The notes: a model not told the origin generated them from the sequence alone. 64,000 nt of DNA from Halopiger djelfimassiliensis (GCF_000455365.1 NZ_HG315684.1:764885-828884); one strand, 5' to 3'; counted from the first letter of the stretch, positions 8,818 through 17,957 are shown. Program-made: numbers and translations.

Positions 8818-9747
8818 ATGACGCTCTCGAATCGACGCGTACTGGTGACCGGCGGCGCGGGGTTCGTCGGCTCGCATCTCGCCGAACGCCTGTGTGTGGA
8901 CGGGGCCGACGTGACCGTCGTCGACGATCTATCGAACGGGGACCGCGATCGCGTCCCCGACGGGGCTGCCTTCGTCGAGGCCGATCTCACGACCGCCGGT
9001 GCCCTCGAGGGCCACCTCACCGACGTCGATCTCGTCTTCCATTTGGCGGCGTCGAAACACGTCGATACGGATCGGCCCCACGGTCAGTTCGACGACAACA
9101 CGCGGATGACCCGTAACCTGCTCGAGGCGATGGCCGACGCGGACGTCTCCGAACTGGCCTACACGTCATCCTCGACGGTCTACGGGGAAGCGCCGCGGCC
9201 GACGCCGGAGGATTACGCCCCGCTCGAACCGATCAGCGCCTACGGCGCGAGCAAACTCGCCGACGAGGCGCTGCTTTCGGCGCGCGCTCACAGCCACGGG
9301 CTGACGGTCTGGAACTTCCGGTTTGCGAACGTCGTCGGCCCGCGCCTTCGCGGCGCGGTGATTCCGGACTTCATCGAGAAGCTGCAGGCCACCTCCGACA
9401 GCCTCACCATCCTCGGGGATGGCCGACAGGAAAAGTCCTACCTGCACGTCGAGGACTGTCTCGACGCCATGCTTCACGTCGTTGCCCACGCCGACGACGC
9501 GATGAACACCTACAACCTCGGGACGCGCACGACGACGTCGGTCGATCGGATCGCCACCATCGTCGCCGACGAACTGGACGCCGATCCCGACCGCGAGTAC
9601 ACCGGCGGCGAACGCGGCTGGACCGGCGACGTACCGAAGATGCGCCTTTCGATCGAGAAGCTCTCGGCGGTAGGGTGGGAGCCGTCGCTGTCCAGCGACG
9701 AGGCCGTGCGACGAGCGACCCGCGAGATCCGCGACGAACTGCGCTGA
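8818..9747 (+). CDS. NAD-dependent epimerase/dehydratase (extended SDR, sugar-nucleotide type)
   Basis: Extended short-chain dehydrogenase of 309 residues, likely acting on UDP- or dTDP-sugars in the cytosol. It has the Rossmann motif VTGGAGFVGSHLAERL at residues 9-24, DDLSNG for NAD ribose binding, the catalytic Ser-rich YTSSSTVYG and the YxxxK pair in SAYGASKLADE near residue 142. The length suits the UDP-glucose 4-epimerase family, but the exact sugar cannot be read. It is followed by lipid-linked glycan genes, which fits a role in sugar supply. It has no copy of the palindrome found before its neighbours. Confidence 0.88.
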   Translation: MTLSNRRVLVTGGAGFVGSHLAERLCVDGADVTVVDDLSNGDRDRVPDGAAFVEADLTTAGALEGHLTDVDLVFHLAASKHVDTDRPHGQFDDNTRMTRNLLEAMADADVSELAYTSSSTVYGEAPRPTPEDYAPLEPISAYGASKLADEALLSARAHSHGLTVWNFRFANVVGPRLRGAVIPDFIEKLQATSDSLTILGDGRQEKSYLHVEDCLDAMLHVVAHADDAMNTYNLGTRTTTSVDRIATIVADELDADPDREYTGGERGWTGDVPKMRLSIEKLSAVGWEPSLSSDEAVRRATREIRDELR

Positions 9748-9811
9748 TCGGAACGTCAGATGACTAACGAAACCGGCCGGGAGAACGTTCGTCGTTGCCG
9801 CCACGCCGTGT

Positions 9812-9827
9812 TTTAGGTGGGCTTAAA
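9812..9827. promoter_or_regulatory. palindromic operator, site A
   Basis: TTTAGGTGGGCTTAAA, an inverted repeat with one mismatch to the block consensus. It overlaps a TATA-like CTTAAATAT centred about 27 bases before the flippase ATG at 9852, so bound protein would block transcription initiation. The TTAGG half-site resembles DtxR/IdeR-type metal-regulator sites. Confidence 0.6.
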
Positions 9828-9851
9828 TATCTGGGGCGAGAGGCCTCGCAC

Positions 9852-11027
9852 ATGAGCGATGGGGGTGGACGATCGGGGTCGGGGGAAGCCGGTGACCGAT
9901 CGGCTCCGGCGAACGCCGACGCGGAACCAACGGGCGGATTCGCCGGGGTCCTGACCCGACGGCGACTGACCATCGGGGGGACGATACTCGTGATACTCGG
10001 CCTGATCGTCGCCGTCCGGGAGGTCGACGGTCGGGCCGTCGCCGCCGAGGTCTCGAGCGCCGATCCGCTTTTCGTGGCGGCCGCCGTCGCCGTCTACGCC
10101 ATCTCGTGGCCGCTCCGGGGCCGTCGATACCGGGACGTGCTGACCACGATGGGCCATCGCAACGGAACGGCGTTTCTCACGCTTGCGGTTTTCGTAAGCC
10201 AGACGGCGAACCTCGCGATCCCGGCGCGGATCGGCGACGCCGTCCGCGCGTACGTCGTCAATACTCGAGCGGTACCCTACACCGCGGGGTTTGCGTCGCT
10301 GGCCGTCGAGCGAGTGTTCGATCTGGCGACGATCGCGGTGCTGGCCGGGGCGGCGACGGCGTGGCTCGTCGTGGGGGGCGACGCGACTCCGCTCCGGATC
10401 GCCGCCGAAACGGGGGGTGCACGAACCGCCTTCATCGCGGCCGCGGTCGTCAGTACCGCGACCGTCGGCGTCGGGGTCGTCGTGGTAACGTCCGCGCGTA
10501 TCGATCACGGACTCGGGACGCGACTCCGGGCGTTCGCCGACGGTTCGCCCCGACTCGAGGCCCTCCTCGAATCCGTCCTCGGGTTCGTCGGGGACGTACA
10601 ACTGGTCGCTCGTCAGCCGCGGGCGCTGGCGTCGATCGGCGGAACGAGCCTGCTCGTCTGGACGCTCGACGTGCTCACCGCGGTGCTCGTACTCGCGGCG
10701 CTGGAAAGCGGACTCACGTTCGGCTCCTCCCTCGCGGTCGGGACCCTCGCAGTCAGCGTCGGCAATCTCGCGAAGGTGTTGCCGCTCTCACAGGGAGGCG
10801 TCGGCCTCTACGAGGCTGCCTTTACGGCGCTCGTCGTCGGTCTCACCCCGGTCGGCCCGAGCACCGCGCTCGCGGCCGCGATCGTCGATCACGCGCTGAA
10901 AAACGGAGTAACGCTGGTCGGCGGTGCCGGCGCGGTCACGGCGCTTGGCATCTCGCTGTCCGACGCAGCCGAGGAATCACGAACCGCACGGGATACCGGC
11001 AACTTTTTAGGTTCGCCTAAAAGATAG
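9852..11027 (+). CDS. flippase-like membrane protein (UPF0104 / lysylphosphatidylglycerol synthase TM family)
   Basis: Integral membrane protein of 391 residues with about eight or nine helices and a disordered polar N-terminus of about 35 residues. The SQGGVGLYEAAFTALVVG segment near the C-terminus and SQTANLAIPARIGDAVRAYV are hallmarks of the LPG synthase TM-region/UPF0104 family. Archaeal members are proposed to take part in flipping polyprenyl-phosphate sugars for glycosylation. The ATG at 9852 follows operator site A. The 3' end overlaps operator site B of the next gene. Its role with neighbouring glycosyltransferases is inference. Confidence 0.82.
   Translation: MSDGGGRSGSGEAGDRSAPANADAEPTGGFAGVLTRRRLTIGGTILVILGLIVAVREVDGRAVAAEVSSADPLFVAAAVAVYAISWPLRGRRYRDVLTTMGHRNGTAFLTLAVFVSQTANLAIPARIGDAVRAYVVNTRAVPYTAGFASLAVERVFDLATIAVLAGAATAWLVVGGDATPLRIAAETGGARTAFIAAAVVSTATVGVGVVVVTSARIDHGLGTRLRAFADGSPRLEALLESVLGFVGDVQLVARQPRALASIGGTSLLVWTLDVLTAVLVLAALESGLTFGSSLAVGTLAVSVGNLAKVLPLSQGGVGLYEAAFTALVVGLTPVGPSTALAAAIVDHALKNGVTLVGGAGAVTALGISLSDAAEESRTARDTGNFLGSPKR
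11006..11021. promoter_or_regulatory. palindromic operator, site B
   Basis: TTTAGGTTCGCCTAAA, a near-perfect inverted repeat that ends 13 bases before the ATG at 11035. It overlaps a TATA-like CTTTTTAG and also lies inside the last codons of the upstream flippase gene. Confidence 0.72.
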
Positions 11028-11034
11028 CGGAGCA

Positions 11035-12201
11035 ATGAGTCAGGATATCTGCGTTATCGTTCCGACGATCAGGGAGTACGAGTGCATGCGCTCGTACTTC
11101 GAGAACGCCCGCGAGCACGGGTTCGATCTCTCGCGACTCCACGTCGTCCTCGTGACCGAGGACTTCTGTGAGACCGACGCGATGGAACGGATGCTCGAGG
11201 AGGAAGGCGTCTCCGGCGAAGTCTTCGACGGGAGTCGGCGCGAGGAGTGGTACGCCGACCACGGGATCGCGGAGTACGGCCACGTCGTTCCGGCAGCCAG
11301 TCACGCCGAGACGAGTTTCGGCCTGCTGTATATGTGGGCCAACGACGAGTTCGACTACGGCTTTTTCATCGACGACGACACGCTGCCGCATTCGGATGTG
11401 GACTTCTTCGGCACGCACATGGAGAACCTCGGGTTCGCGGGCGAGATAGAATCGGTCTCTTCCGACGAGAACTGGGTCAACGTCCTCTATCAGAACGCCG
11501 ACGAACACGGCCTCTACCCGCGCGGGTATCCCTACTCCGCGATGGACGAGACGGTCGAGACCGGAACGACAGAGATCGCCGCCGGCGAGGTCGTCGCCTC
11601 GCAAGGGCTGTGGACCAACGTTCCCGATCTGGACGCCGTGCGCATCCTCATGGACGGCGATCTCGAGGGACAGGCCCAGACCCGAACGTCGCGGGACGAC
11701 TTCGGCGACGATTTCGTCGCCGCGCGGGGCAACTACCTCACCGTCTGCTCGATGAATCTCGCCTTCCGCCGGGAGGTAATTCCCGCCTTCTACCAGTTGC
11801 CGATGGACGACAACGAGTGGGAGGTCGGCCGCTTCGACGACATCTGGTCGGGCGTCTTTCTCAAGCGAGCCTGTGACGTCCTGGGCAAGCGCATCTATAA
11901 CGGCGACCCGTTGTGTGAGCACAACAAGGCCCCGCGGAGCACCTTCGACGACCTCAACAACGAGGTTCCGGGTCTCGAGCTCAACGAACACCTCTGGCGT
12001 GTCATCGACGACGTCGGCTCCGACGCCGACACCTACGCCGAGGTCTTCGAGGCGATGGGGCGGGAACTCGCCCGCGGTGACTGGGAGGCGTACAACAACG
12101 GTGCGTTCTTCAACTACGTCGGCGACCATATGCTAGATTGGCTCGAGTGTTTGTCTAAAATACAATCTCAAGACAATAGAAAAGTAACAAAACCATCGTA
12201 A
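11035..12201 (+). CDS. RGP-type glycosyltransferase / UDP-sugar mutase-like protein (alpha-1,4-glucan-protein synthase family)
   Basis: Soluble protein of 388 residues of the reversibly glycosylated polypeptide family. It starts ICVIVPTIREYECMRSYFEN and has the metal/sugar-nucleotide acidic motif GFFIDDDTLP near residue 120. Other landmarks are VVASQGLWTNVPDLDAVR, AARGNYLTVCSMNLAFRREV and EVGRFDDIWSGVFLKR. Plant relatives interconvert UDP-arabinopyranose and UDP-arabinofuranose. The archaeal substrate is unknown. The last codons and the following 60 bases are AT-rich compared with the rest of the block. It has its own operator (site B) and is followed by the iron transporter under site C. Confidence 0.82.
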   Translation: MSQDICVIVPTIREYECMRSYFENAREHGFDLSRLHVVLVTEDFCETDAMERMLEEEGVSGEVFDGSRREEWYADHGIAEYGHVVPAASHAETSFGLLYMWANDEFDYGFFIDDDTLPHSDVDFFGTHMENLGFAGEIESVSSDENWVNVLYQNADEHGLYPRGYPYSAMDETVETGTTEIAAGEVVASQGLWTNVPDLDAVRILMDGDLEGQAQTRTSRDDFGDDFVAARGNYLTVCSMNLAFRREVIPAFYQLPMDDNEWEVGRFDDIWSGVFLKRACDVLGKRIYNGDPLCEHNKAPRSTFDDLNNEVPGLELNEHLWRVIDDVGSDADTYAEVFEAMGRELARGDWEAYNNGAFFNYVGDHMLDWLECLSKIQSQDNRKVTKPS

Positions 12202-12231
12202 TCTCGCCGCTCAAATCGTCAATTATAAGTT

Positions 12232-12247
12232 TTTAGGTTTGCCTAAA
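12232..12247. promoter_or_regulatory. palindromic operator, site C
   Basis: TTTAGGTTTGCCTAAA lies exactly between a TATA box (TTATAAG, 12223-12229) and the ATG at 12254. In a leaderless haloarchaeal promoter this is the classic position for a repressor site. Confidence 0.8.
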
Positions 12248-12253
12248 CAAGAT

Positions 12254-13414
12254 ATGAACGACGACAGTGGTGTCCATACGTTTTCACGGCGGAACGCGCT
12301 GCGGCTCGGGTCCGCGTTCGGCGTTGCGTCGCTCTCGGGCTGTCTGGGGCTGTTCGGTGACGATCAAGACGCCGAGATTCCGGCGCTCTCGGAGTTTCGG
12401 GGCTCCGGGGCGCTGGCGGACGGCCGCCCCGCACCGGAGGGACCCTCGATCGAAGACCTTCCCGACCTCTCTGGCGACCTCGCGCTCTATATCGGCGGTG
12501 GCGAAGGCGGCATCTATTACGATTTCGTCGAGATGCTGCAGGAGTTCTACCCCGACTTCGAGGTCCACCCCCACGATACCGACTCGGCGTCGCTTGCCCA
12601 GACGATCGTCGAGGAGGTCGACGCCGGGGCGGCACAGGCCGACGTGTTCTGGTCGATCGACGCCAGTTCGCTCGGATATGTGGCCGAAAACGACGCCTAC
12701 GAACCGCTGTCGGACGAGACCGTCGACACGGTTGCAAACGATCAGTTCGTCGGCGACGACAACGCCTGGGCGGGCGTCGCTGGTCGTGCACGCGCCGTCC
12801 CGTACAACACTGAACAGCTGAGTGCGTCGGATATTCCCACCACCGTCCAGGAGTTCCCGGAAACGGGCGATCTCCAGGGGACGATGGGATGGGCACCGAC
12901 CTACGGCGCGTTCAAGTCGTTCGTAACGGCCATGCGCCTGCTCCGGGGCGAAGACGAGACCCGGCAGTGGCTGGTCGACATGCGGGAGGCCGGTACCGAA
13001 CAACACGCCAACGAATACGTCGTTTCCCAGTCGGTTGCCAACGGCTCTCTGGGTGCCGGATTCGCCAATCACTACTACGCGATGCGCGTCAAGAACCAAC
13101 ACCCCGACGCGCCGATCGACCTGGCGTTCACCGAAGGCGACGCCGGGGCGTTGATCAACACCGCCGGTGCGCTGAAAATCAAGGGCACCCAGCGGGGCGA
13201 ACTGGTCGACGATTTCGTTCGCCACCTGCTGTCCGCGGAAGCACAGGAGTACTTCGCGACGCGGAGCTTCGCCTACCCGATGATCGAGGGCGTCAACCCG
13301 GTCGGCGGCCTGCCGTCGATCGACGAGCTGAGTCCGCCGGACATCGACCTCGCGGAGCTAGCGAACCTCGAACCGACCCTGAAGCTGATGGACGAGGCCG
13401 GCGTGTCGGGATGA
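12254..13414 (+). CDS. iron(III) ABC transporter substrate-binding lipoprotein (FbpA-type)
   Basis: Exported solute-binding protein of 386 residues. The N-terminus has a twin-arginine signal (RRNALRLGS) followed by a lipobox ending SLSGC, so it should be folded, exported by Tat and lipid-anchored outside. The body matches FbpA/Fe(III) binding proteins (LALYIGGGEGGIYYDFVEML, AQADVFWSIDASSLGYV, NHYYAMRV). The C-terminus has TAGALKIKGTQRGE and AQEYFATRSFAYPMIEGV. The ATG at 12254 is 7 bases after operator site C, which argues for iron-dependent repression. Its stop overlaps the permease start (ATGA). Metal specificity is family inference. Confidence 0.88.
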   Translation: MNDDSGVHTFSRRNALRLGSAFGVASLSGCLGLFGDDQDAEIPALSEFRGSGALADGRPAPEGPSIEDLPDLSGDLALYIGGGEGGIYYDFVEMLQEFYPDFEVHPHDTDSASLAQTIVEEVDAGAAQADVFWSIDASSLGYVAENDAYEPLSDETVDTVANDQFVGDDNAWAGVAGRARAVPYNTEQLSASDIPTTVQEFPETGDLQGTMGWAPTYGAFKSFVTAMRLLRGEDETRQWLVDMREAGTEQHANEYVVSQSVANGSLGAGFANHYYAMRVKNQHPDAPIDLAFTEGDAGALINTAGALKIKGTQRGELVDDFVRHLLSAEAQEYFATRSFAYPMIEGVNPVGGLPSIDELSPPDIDLAELANLEPTLKLMDEAGVSG

Positions 13415-15018
13415 CGATCCGACGGCGGATCGCGGATGCGACCGACGGTGACGGCGGCGACAGTGTCGTCGACGTCGGTCTCAGCCTGCTCGCCGCAGCC
13501 ATCGCAGCCGCATTGGTACTCCCCCTCGCCTGGTTGGTCGTCGACGCCGTCGCGCTCGGAGGCCGGGCGCTCGAGTTAGCCGTCGCTCCGCGCACCCTCG
13601 ACGTGTTGGTCCGTAGCGTCGCTCTCGTCGCGGTCGTCACCGGCGCGAGCGTGGTTCTCGGCGTTCCGCTCGCGCTTTTGACGGTTCAGGGGGACGTCCC
13701 GTTTCCCCGGTTTTGGACGGTGTTGGCCGCGTTACCGCTCGCGGTCCCGAGCTATCTCGGCGCGTTCGCGTTCGTCTCGGCGTTCGGTCCACAGGGCGAA
13801 CTCGCCGATCTTCTGGAACCGCTCGGCGTCGAATCGCTCCCGTCAGTGTACGGGTTCGCCGGTGCGGCGTTCGTGTTGACGCTGTATACCTACCCGTACG
13901 TGTTCCTGACGACCCGGGCGTCGTTGCTCTCGCTCGACGGGTCGCTCGTGGAGGCCGCGCGGACGCTCAACTCCGGCCGGTGGGAGGCGTTTCGACGCGT
14001 TACGCTCCCGCAGATCCTCCCGGGGATCACCGCCGGCGCGTTGCTGGTCGCGCTGTACGCGCTCGCTGACTTCGGGACGCCGAACATCATGCGGGTCGAG
14101 GTGTTCACCCAGTACATCTACGCCCGGTACCACGCATTCGACCGCGGGTACGCCGCGTTGCTGTCGTTGCAGTTGTTGACCGTGACGGTGATCATCCTCG
14201 CGATCGAGTCCCGGATCGGCGCCGACGATTCGGGTGCCTACGAAAGCGGCGGCCATCGCGGGACTGCCGACCTCGGTCTCGGGCGCTGGCGATACCTTGC
14301 GCTGTTGCTCCCGACGGCCGTCGCCCTAGTGGCGATCGTGCTACCGATCGCCATCTTCGGAATGTGGCTCGTCTCGGGCGGTCCCGGCTATCAGGGCAGC
14401 CGACTGGCCTTCGACTGGGAGTACGGGATCAATTCGGCGTACGTCGCATTGCTTGCCGCGGCCGCTTCGATCCTCGTCGCCTTGCCGATCGCGATCGTCT
14501 CGGCGACGTCCGACTCGCGGCTGGCGGCGCTGGCCGACCGCGCGCCGTACATCGGCTACGCGACGCCGGGGATCGTGCTGGCGATCGCGTTGCTCAGTTT
14601 CAGCCTCGACGTGTTGCCGGCGATCTACAAGACGGTGCCGTTGCTCGTTTTCGCCTACGTCGTTCGGTTCATGCCACAGGCGATCGGCTCGATCCGAACG
14701 TCGACGCTACAGGTCGATCGCCGGCTCGTCGAAGCGTCACGCACGCTCGGCCGGTCGCGCCTGCGCACTTTTCGGGCGGTGACGCTGCCGCTGATCCTGC
14801 CGGGAGTGGCGGCCGGCGCTGCGCTGGTGTTTCTCACGACGATGAAGGAACTGCCCGCGACCCTGCTGTTGCGTCCGCTGGGGTTCGAAACGCTCGTGAC
14901 CTACATCTGGCGGGTCGAGGAGGCCGGCCTCTACGGGCAGGCGGCGGTCCCGGCGCTCGTCCTCGTCGTCGTCTCCGGCCTGTCGATGGCCGTGATGCTC
15001 GCACAGGAGGGACGATGA
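13411..15018 (+). CDS. iron(III) ABC transporter permease (FbpB-type, two fused membrane domains)
   Basis: Membrane permease of 535 residues with about twelve helices in two tandem domains. Each half carries an EAA loop for contact with the ATPase: EAARTLNSGRWEAFRRVTLP near residue 180 and EASRTLGRSRLRTFRAVTLP near residue 440. The duplicated layout is typical of FbpB. Translation is coupled to the binding protein by a 4-base overlap. No ATP-binding subunit gene follows; the next long gene is a membrane glycosyltransferase. The ATPase must come from elsewhere or is missing. Confidence 0.9.
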   Translation: MTIRRRIADATDGDGGDSVVDVGLSLLAAAIAAALVLPLAWLVVDAVALGGRALELAVAPRTLDVLVRSVALVAVVTGASVVLGVPLALLTVQGDVPFPRFWTVLAALPLAVPSYLGAFAFVSAFGPQGELADLLEPLGVESLPSVYGFAGAAFVLTLYTYPYVFLTTRASLLSLDGSLVEAARTLNSGRWEAFRRVTLPQILPGITAGALLVALYALADFGTPNIMRVEVFTQYIYARYHAFDRGYAALLSLQLLTVTVIILAIESRIGADDSGAYESGGHRGTADLGLGRWRYLALLLPTAVALVAIVLPIAIFGMWLVSGGPGYQGSRLAFDWEYGINSAYVALLAAAASILVALPIAIVSATSDSRLAALADRAPYIGYATPGIVLAIALLSFSLDVLPAIYKTVPLLVFAYVVRFMPQAIGSIRTSTLQVDRRLVEASRTLGRSRLRTFRAVTLPLILPGVAAGAALVFLTTMKELPATLLLRPLGFETLVTYIWRVEEAGLYGQAAVPALVLVVVSGLSMAVMLAQEGR

Positions 15019-15022
15019 GCCG

Positions 15023-15085
15023 ATGACGACCGACCCGTCCGCTCGTACCGGCGGTCGATCCCGTTCCCGAGCCCACGACCGATGA
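15023..15085 (+). CDS. possible 20-codon mini-ORF between permease and glycosyltransferase
   Basis: A short frame starting ATGACGACCGACCCG, 4 bases after the permease stop, that ends overlapping the next start codon (ATGA). It is polar and arginine-rich, with no recognisable domain. Its place is where an ABC ATPase gene would be expected, so it may be a relic or simply coupling sequence. Whether it is translated is unknown. Confidence 0.22.
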   Translation: MTTDPSARTGGRSRSRAHDR

Positions 15086-17094
15086 ACCGACGCGCGTGGC
15101 AATCGGCGGTCGCCGCCCTCGCTCTCGTCGGAGCCGTCGCCGTCTGGCTGCTCGCGACGCGGGTGTTTCCCTATCACTCGCTCAACCACGACGAGGCCGT
15201 CTACCTCCAGCAGGCGGCACTGTTGCTCGAGGGACAGCTGGTTCTCGAGCCGCCGCTCGAGGAAGTCTTCCGGCCGTGGTTTTTCGTCGAGGACGGCGGG
15301 CGGCTCTACCCGAAGTACGCGCCCGTCCCCGCGGCGATCTTCGCGCTGGGCGAACTGCTCGGGGCGGCCCGACTCGCGCTCGCGGGAACCGCCGCCGCCG
15401 TCCTCGCGCTCGTGGCCGCGGTCGTCCGCGAGACCTTCGACCGCCGGACCGGGCTCACGGCCGCCGCGATCGTGCTGTGTTCGCCGCTGTTTGTGATCGA
15501 ATCGGCCGTCTTCCTGCCGTACGCGCCGACGGCGATGTTCAATCTGGCGTTCGCGTACTGCTATTTGCGGGCCGACCGAACGAACGACCGCCGCGTTGCG
15601 GGGCTGGCCGGCGTGGCCATCGGGATCGCCTTCTTCGCACGACCCTACACCGCGGTGTTGTTCGCCGCACCGTTTATCGCCCACGCGTGCTGGACGCTCA
15701 AGCGGAACCCCCGAACGGCGCTTCCGAGACAGGCCGCGACCGCCGCCTTCGGGATGGCCGGCGTCGCGCTTGCACTGGCCTACAACGCCGCCGTGACCGG
15801 GTCGCCGCTGCTGTTTCCCTACGAGGCCTTCGCACCGCGGGACGGTCCCGGGTTCGGTCATCGCCAGATCCTCAGCCACGAGGCCGAGTACACCGTCGGG
15901 TTGGCCCTGCGGTCGAACGCCCTCGTGTTGGAACGGTTCGTCATCGACTGGATCGCGGGCGGACTTTTCGGCGGGATAGCGGCCGCCGTCGGGTTCGTCG
16001 TCGCCGTCCGCCGCGGGCTCTCGCCCCGCCAGAGCGTCCTCGCCGGACAGGTCCCGTCGATCGTCGTTGGGAACGTCTTCTTCTGGGGCAACTTCAACAT
16101 CCTCGGCGACCTCGAGCGCGCCGGCGACGGCCTGATCGCTACCCACGGCCCGTACTATCACTTCGATCTCCTGTTGCCGGTCGCGGCGTTTGCCGCCGTG
16201 GGCGTGCTGGCGATCGCCGCCGTCGCCCGCCGAACCGCCGACCGGAACCTGTCGCCGGAGCGCGCACGCGTCGTCCTCGTCGCGGCGTTGCTCGTGAGTT
16301 CGCTCGCGCTGGGCGGCGTGACGGCGACGAGCCTCGACGAAACGATCGATCGAAACGCGGCGGCGACCGACACCTACGAGCGGGTCTACGAACCGCTCGA
16401 GGACGGGACGGACGATCCGTCCGTCGTCTTCCTTCCGACGCCGTACGGCGAGTGGCTCAATCATCCGTTCCAGCCGCTGCGCAACGATCCGGACTTCGAC
16501 GGGAAGCGGGTGTACGCCCTCGACGAGCGCCCGTTCGCCGTCGTGGACGAGTACCCGGATCGATCCCTGTACCGACTCGCGTACCGCGGGACCTGGACGC
16601 CCACCGCCGGATCTCCACAGGCGTCACGCCTCCAGCGGGTCGAACACGTTTCCGGGGCCGAGCTCGCGTTCAACGCGACCATCGGCGTCCCTCCGGGGAC
16701 GGAAAGCCTGACCGCGACCGTCACGGCCAACGGGACGAGTGCCACCTACGTCGCCGAGAACGTCACCGACCGGTCGACCGTTCGGCTGACGGCCACCGAC
16801 GATCGGTTGCGGGTAACCGGGACGAACTGGAACGCCGACGAACCGCTCTCCCTCGCGGACCGAGAGGACGTTCGACTGACCGTGTTCGTCGACCGGGGTC
16901 CCGGGCGCAGTTTCAGCTACCGGTTCGAGTTGCCGGTTCGAACGACGGGCGGATCGGTTCGGGCGCTGACGCCGCGGATCGAACGGTGTAGCGCGATTCG
17001 TAACTGCGGCGGCGAAGCGGCGTACGTTCCCGACAGCGCGCCACGGAACACGTTCGTTCGAACCGAGCTCGATGCGTCGAACGCCGACGGCTAG
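15082..17094 (+). CDS. GT39/ArnT-like membrane glycosyltransferase
   Basis: Protein of 670 residues with about ten to eleven helices in the first 430 residues and an extracytoplasmic C-terminal domain of about 235 residues. The first external loop has HSLNHDEAVYLQQAALLLEG, with the acidic D-E pair typical of GT-C enzymes that use polyprenyl-phosphate-linked sugars. It would act at the outer face of the membrane, moving a sugar from a lipid carrier to a protein or glycan. It is the last gene of the apparent operon starting at 12254. Donor and acceptor are unknown. Confidence 0.75.
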   Translation: MNRRAWQSAVAALALVGAVAVWLLATRVFPYHSLNHDEAVYLQQAALLLEGQLVLEPPLEEVFRPWFFVEDGGRLYPKYAPVPAAIFALGELLGAARLALAGTAAAVLALVAAVVRETFDRRTGLTAAAIVLCSPLFVIESAVFLPYAPTAMFNLAFAYCYLRADRTNDRRVAGLAGVAIGIAFFARPYTAVLFAAPFIAHACWTLKRNPRTALPRQAATAAFGMAGVALALAYNAAVTGSPLLFPYEAFAPRDGPGFGHRQILSHEAEYTVGLALRSNALVLERFVIDWIAGGLFGGIAAAVGFVVAVRRGLSPRQSVLAGQVPSIVVGNVFFWGNFNILGDLERAGDGLIATHGPYYHFDLLLPVAAFAAVGVLAIAAVARRTADRNLSPERARVVLVAALLVSSLALGGVTATSLDETIDRNAAATDTYERVYEPLEDGTDDPSVVFLPTPYGEWLNHPFQPLRNDPDFDGKRVYALDERPFAVVDEYPDRSLYRLAYRGTWTPTAGSPQASRLQRVEHVSGAELAFNATIGVPPGTESLTATVTANGTSATYVAENVTDRSTVRLTATDDRLRVTGTNWNADEPLSLADREDVRLTVFVDRGPGRSFSYRFELPVRTTGGSVRALTPRIERCSAIRNCGGEAAYVPDSAPRNTFVRTELDASNADG

Positions 17095-17187
17095 GCTGTG
17101 ACGGTCCGACCACGAACCGCAGGGGACGGCGCACGGCGATCGGAGCCGCCGGCAGCGTCGCAGGTGTCGAGGCCACACCCGTGCCGT

Positions 17188-17925
17188 TCAGCGGAACCGT
17201 TCCTCGAGACTGACTTTGACGATCGATTTCGCGATGGCGGTCCCGCCGCGGATCGGATCGAGTTTCGTCTCCCCGGCGCGCTCGCGGTACTCGATCGGGT
17301 GCTCGCGCACGTCGTAGCCCCGCATCAGCGGTCGGATCAGCAGTTCGGCCGAGAGGCCGGTGTTCTCGGTCCACTCGATGGACTCGACGACCTCGCGGCG
17401 GTACGCGCGCATGCCCGTGGTTGTGTCGTGGACGCGAGTCCCCATCAGGACGCTGGCGATAGCCGCGAAGGCATGGTTGCCAAAGCGGTTGAACGCCGGC
17501 ATCGCGTCGGCCCCGTGGTAGAGGCGGTCGCCGCTGACGACGTCGTACCCGTCGTTGATCAACTCGAGGAACTCGGGCAACTGCTCCATGGGATAGGTGT
17601 CGTCGCAGTCGGTGGTGACGACGATCGGTCGATCCGGCTCGAGGATCGCCGCGCGGACGGCGACGCCGTACCCCTGAGGGCGCTGTTGGATCACCGTCGC
17701 GCCGTGCTCGCGGGCGATTTCCGGGGTCCGATCCGAGGAGCCGTCGACGCAGACGACTTCGGCCCGGCCGTCGGTGACGGCCTCGATGTCCTCGAGGACG
17801 GTGCCGATCGCTTCCTCCTCGTTGTAGGTCCCCATGACGACGCTGACGTCGTCGAAGGTGTACTCGGTGTCGGTCGGTTTCTCGCCACTCCCAGTCGCGT
17901 CCGCACTAGTGCCTCCGTCGCTCAT
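17188..17925 (-). CDS. glycosyltransferase family 2, polyprenyl-phosphate sugar synthase-like (DPM1-type)
   Basis: Cytosolic GT-A enzyme of 245 residues. Motifs include VSVVMGTYNEEEAIGTVL, AEVVCVDGSSDRTPEIA, QQRPQGYGVAVRAAI and the metal-binding TTDCDDTYP. The C-terminal part has HDTTTGMRAYRREVVESIEW and EYRERAGETKLDPIRGG, as in dolichol-phosphate mannosyltransferases and AglJ-like proteins. No membrane helix is seen, so it belongs to the soluble DPM1 class. It probably loads a sugar on a polyprenyl phosphate. The promoter has operator site D. It is convergent with the GT39-type gene. Confidence 0.88.
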   Translation of the reverse strand: MSDGGTSADATGSGEKPTDTEYTFDDVSVVMGTYNEEEAIGTVLEDIEAVTDGRAEVVCVDGSSDRTPEIAREHGATVIQQRPQGYGVAVRAAILEPDRPIVVTTDCDDTYPMEQLPEFLELINDGYDVVSGDRLYHGADAMPAFNRFGNHAFAAIASVLMGTRVHDTTTGMRAYRREVVESIEWTENTGLSAELLIRPLMRGYDVREHPIEYRERAGETKLDPIRGGTAIAKSIVKVSLEERFR

Positions 17926-17957
17926 CGACGGCCCTTTCGGCCGTCCGGACTTATGTG

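Noticed and set aside
8635-8877. Minus-strand frame upstream of the epimerase
   Set aside because: It starts inside the epimerase gene and has no motif or promoter.
14737-16464. 575-codon minus-strand frame over the permease end and the GT39-type gene
   Set aside because: Highly charged low-complexity translation opposite well-supported membrane proteins.
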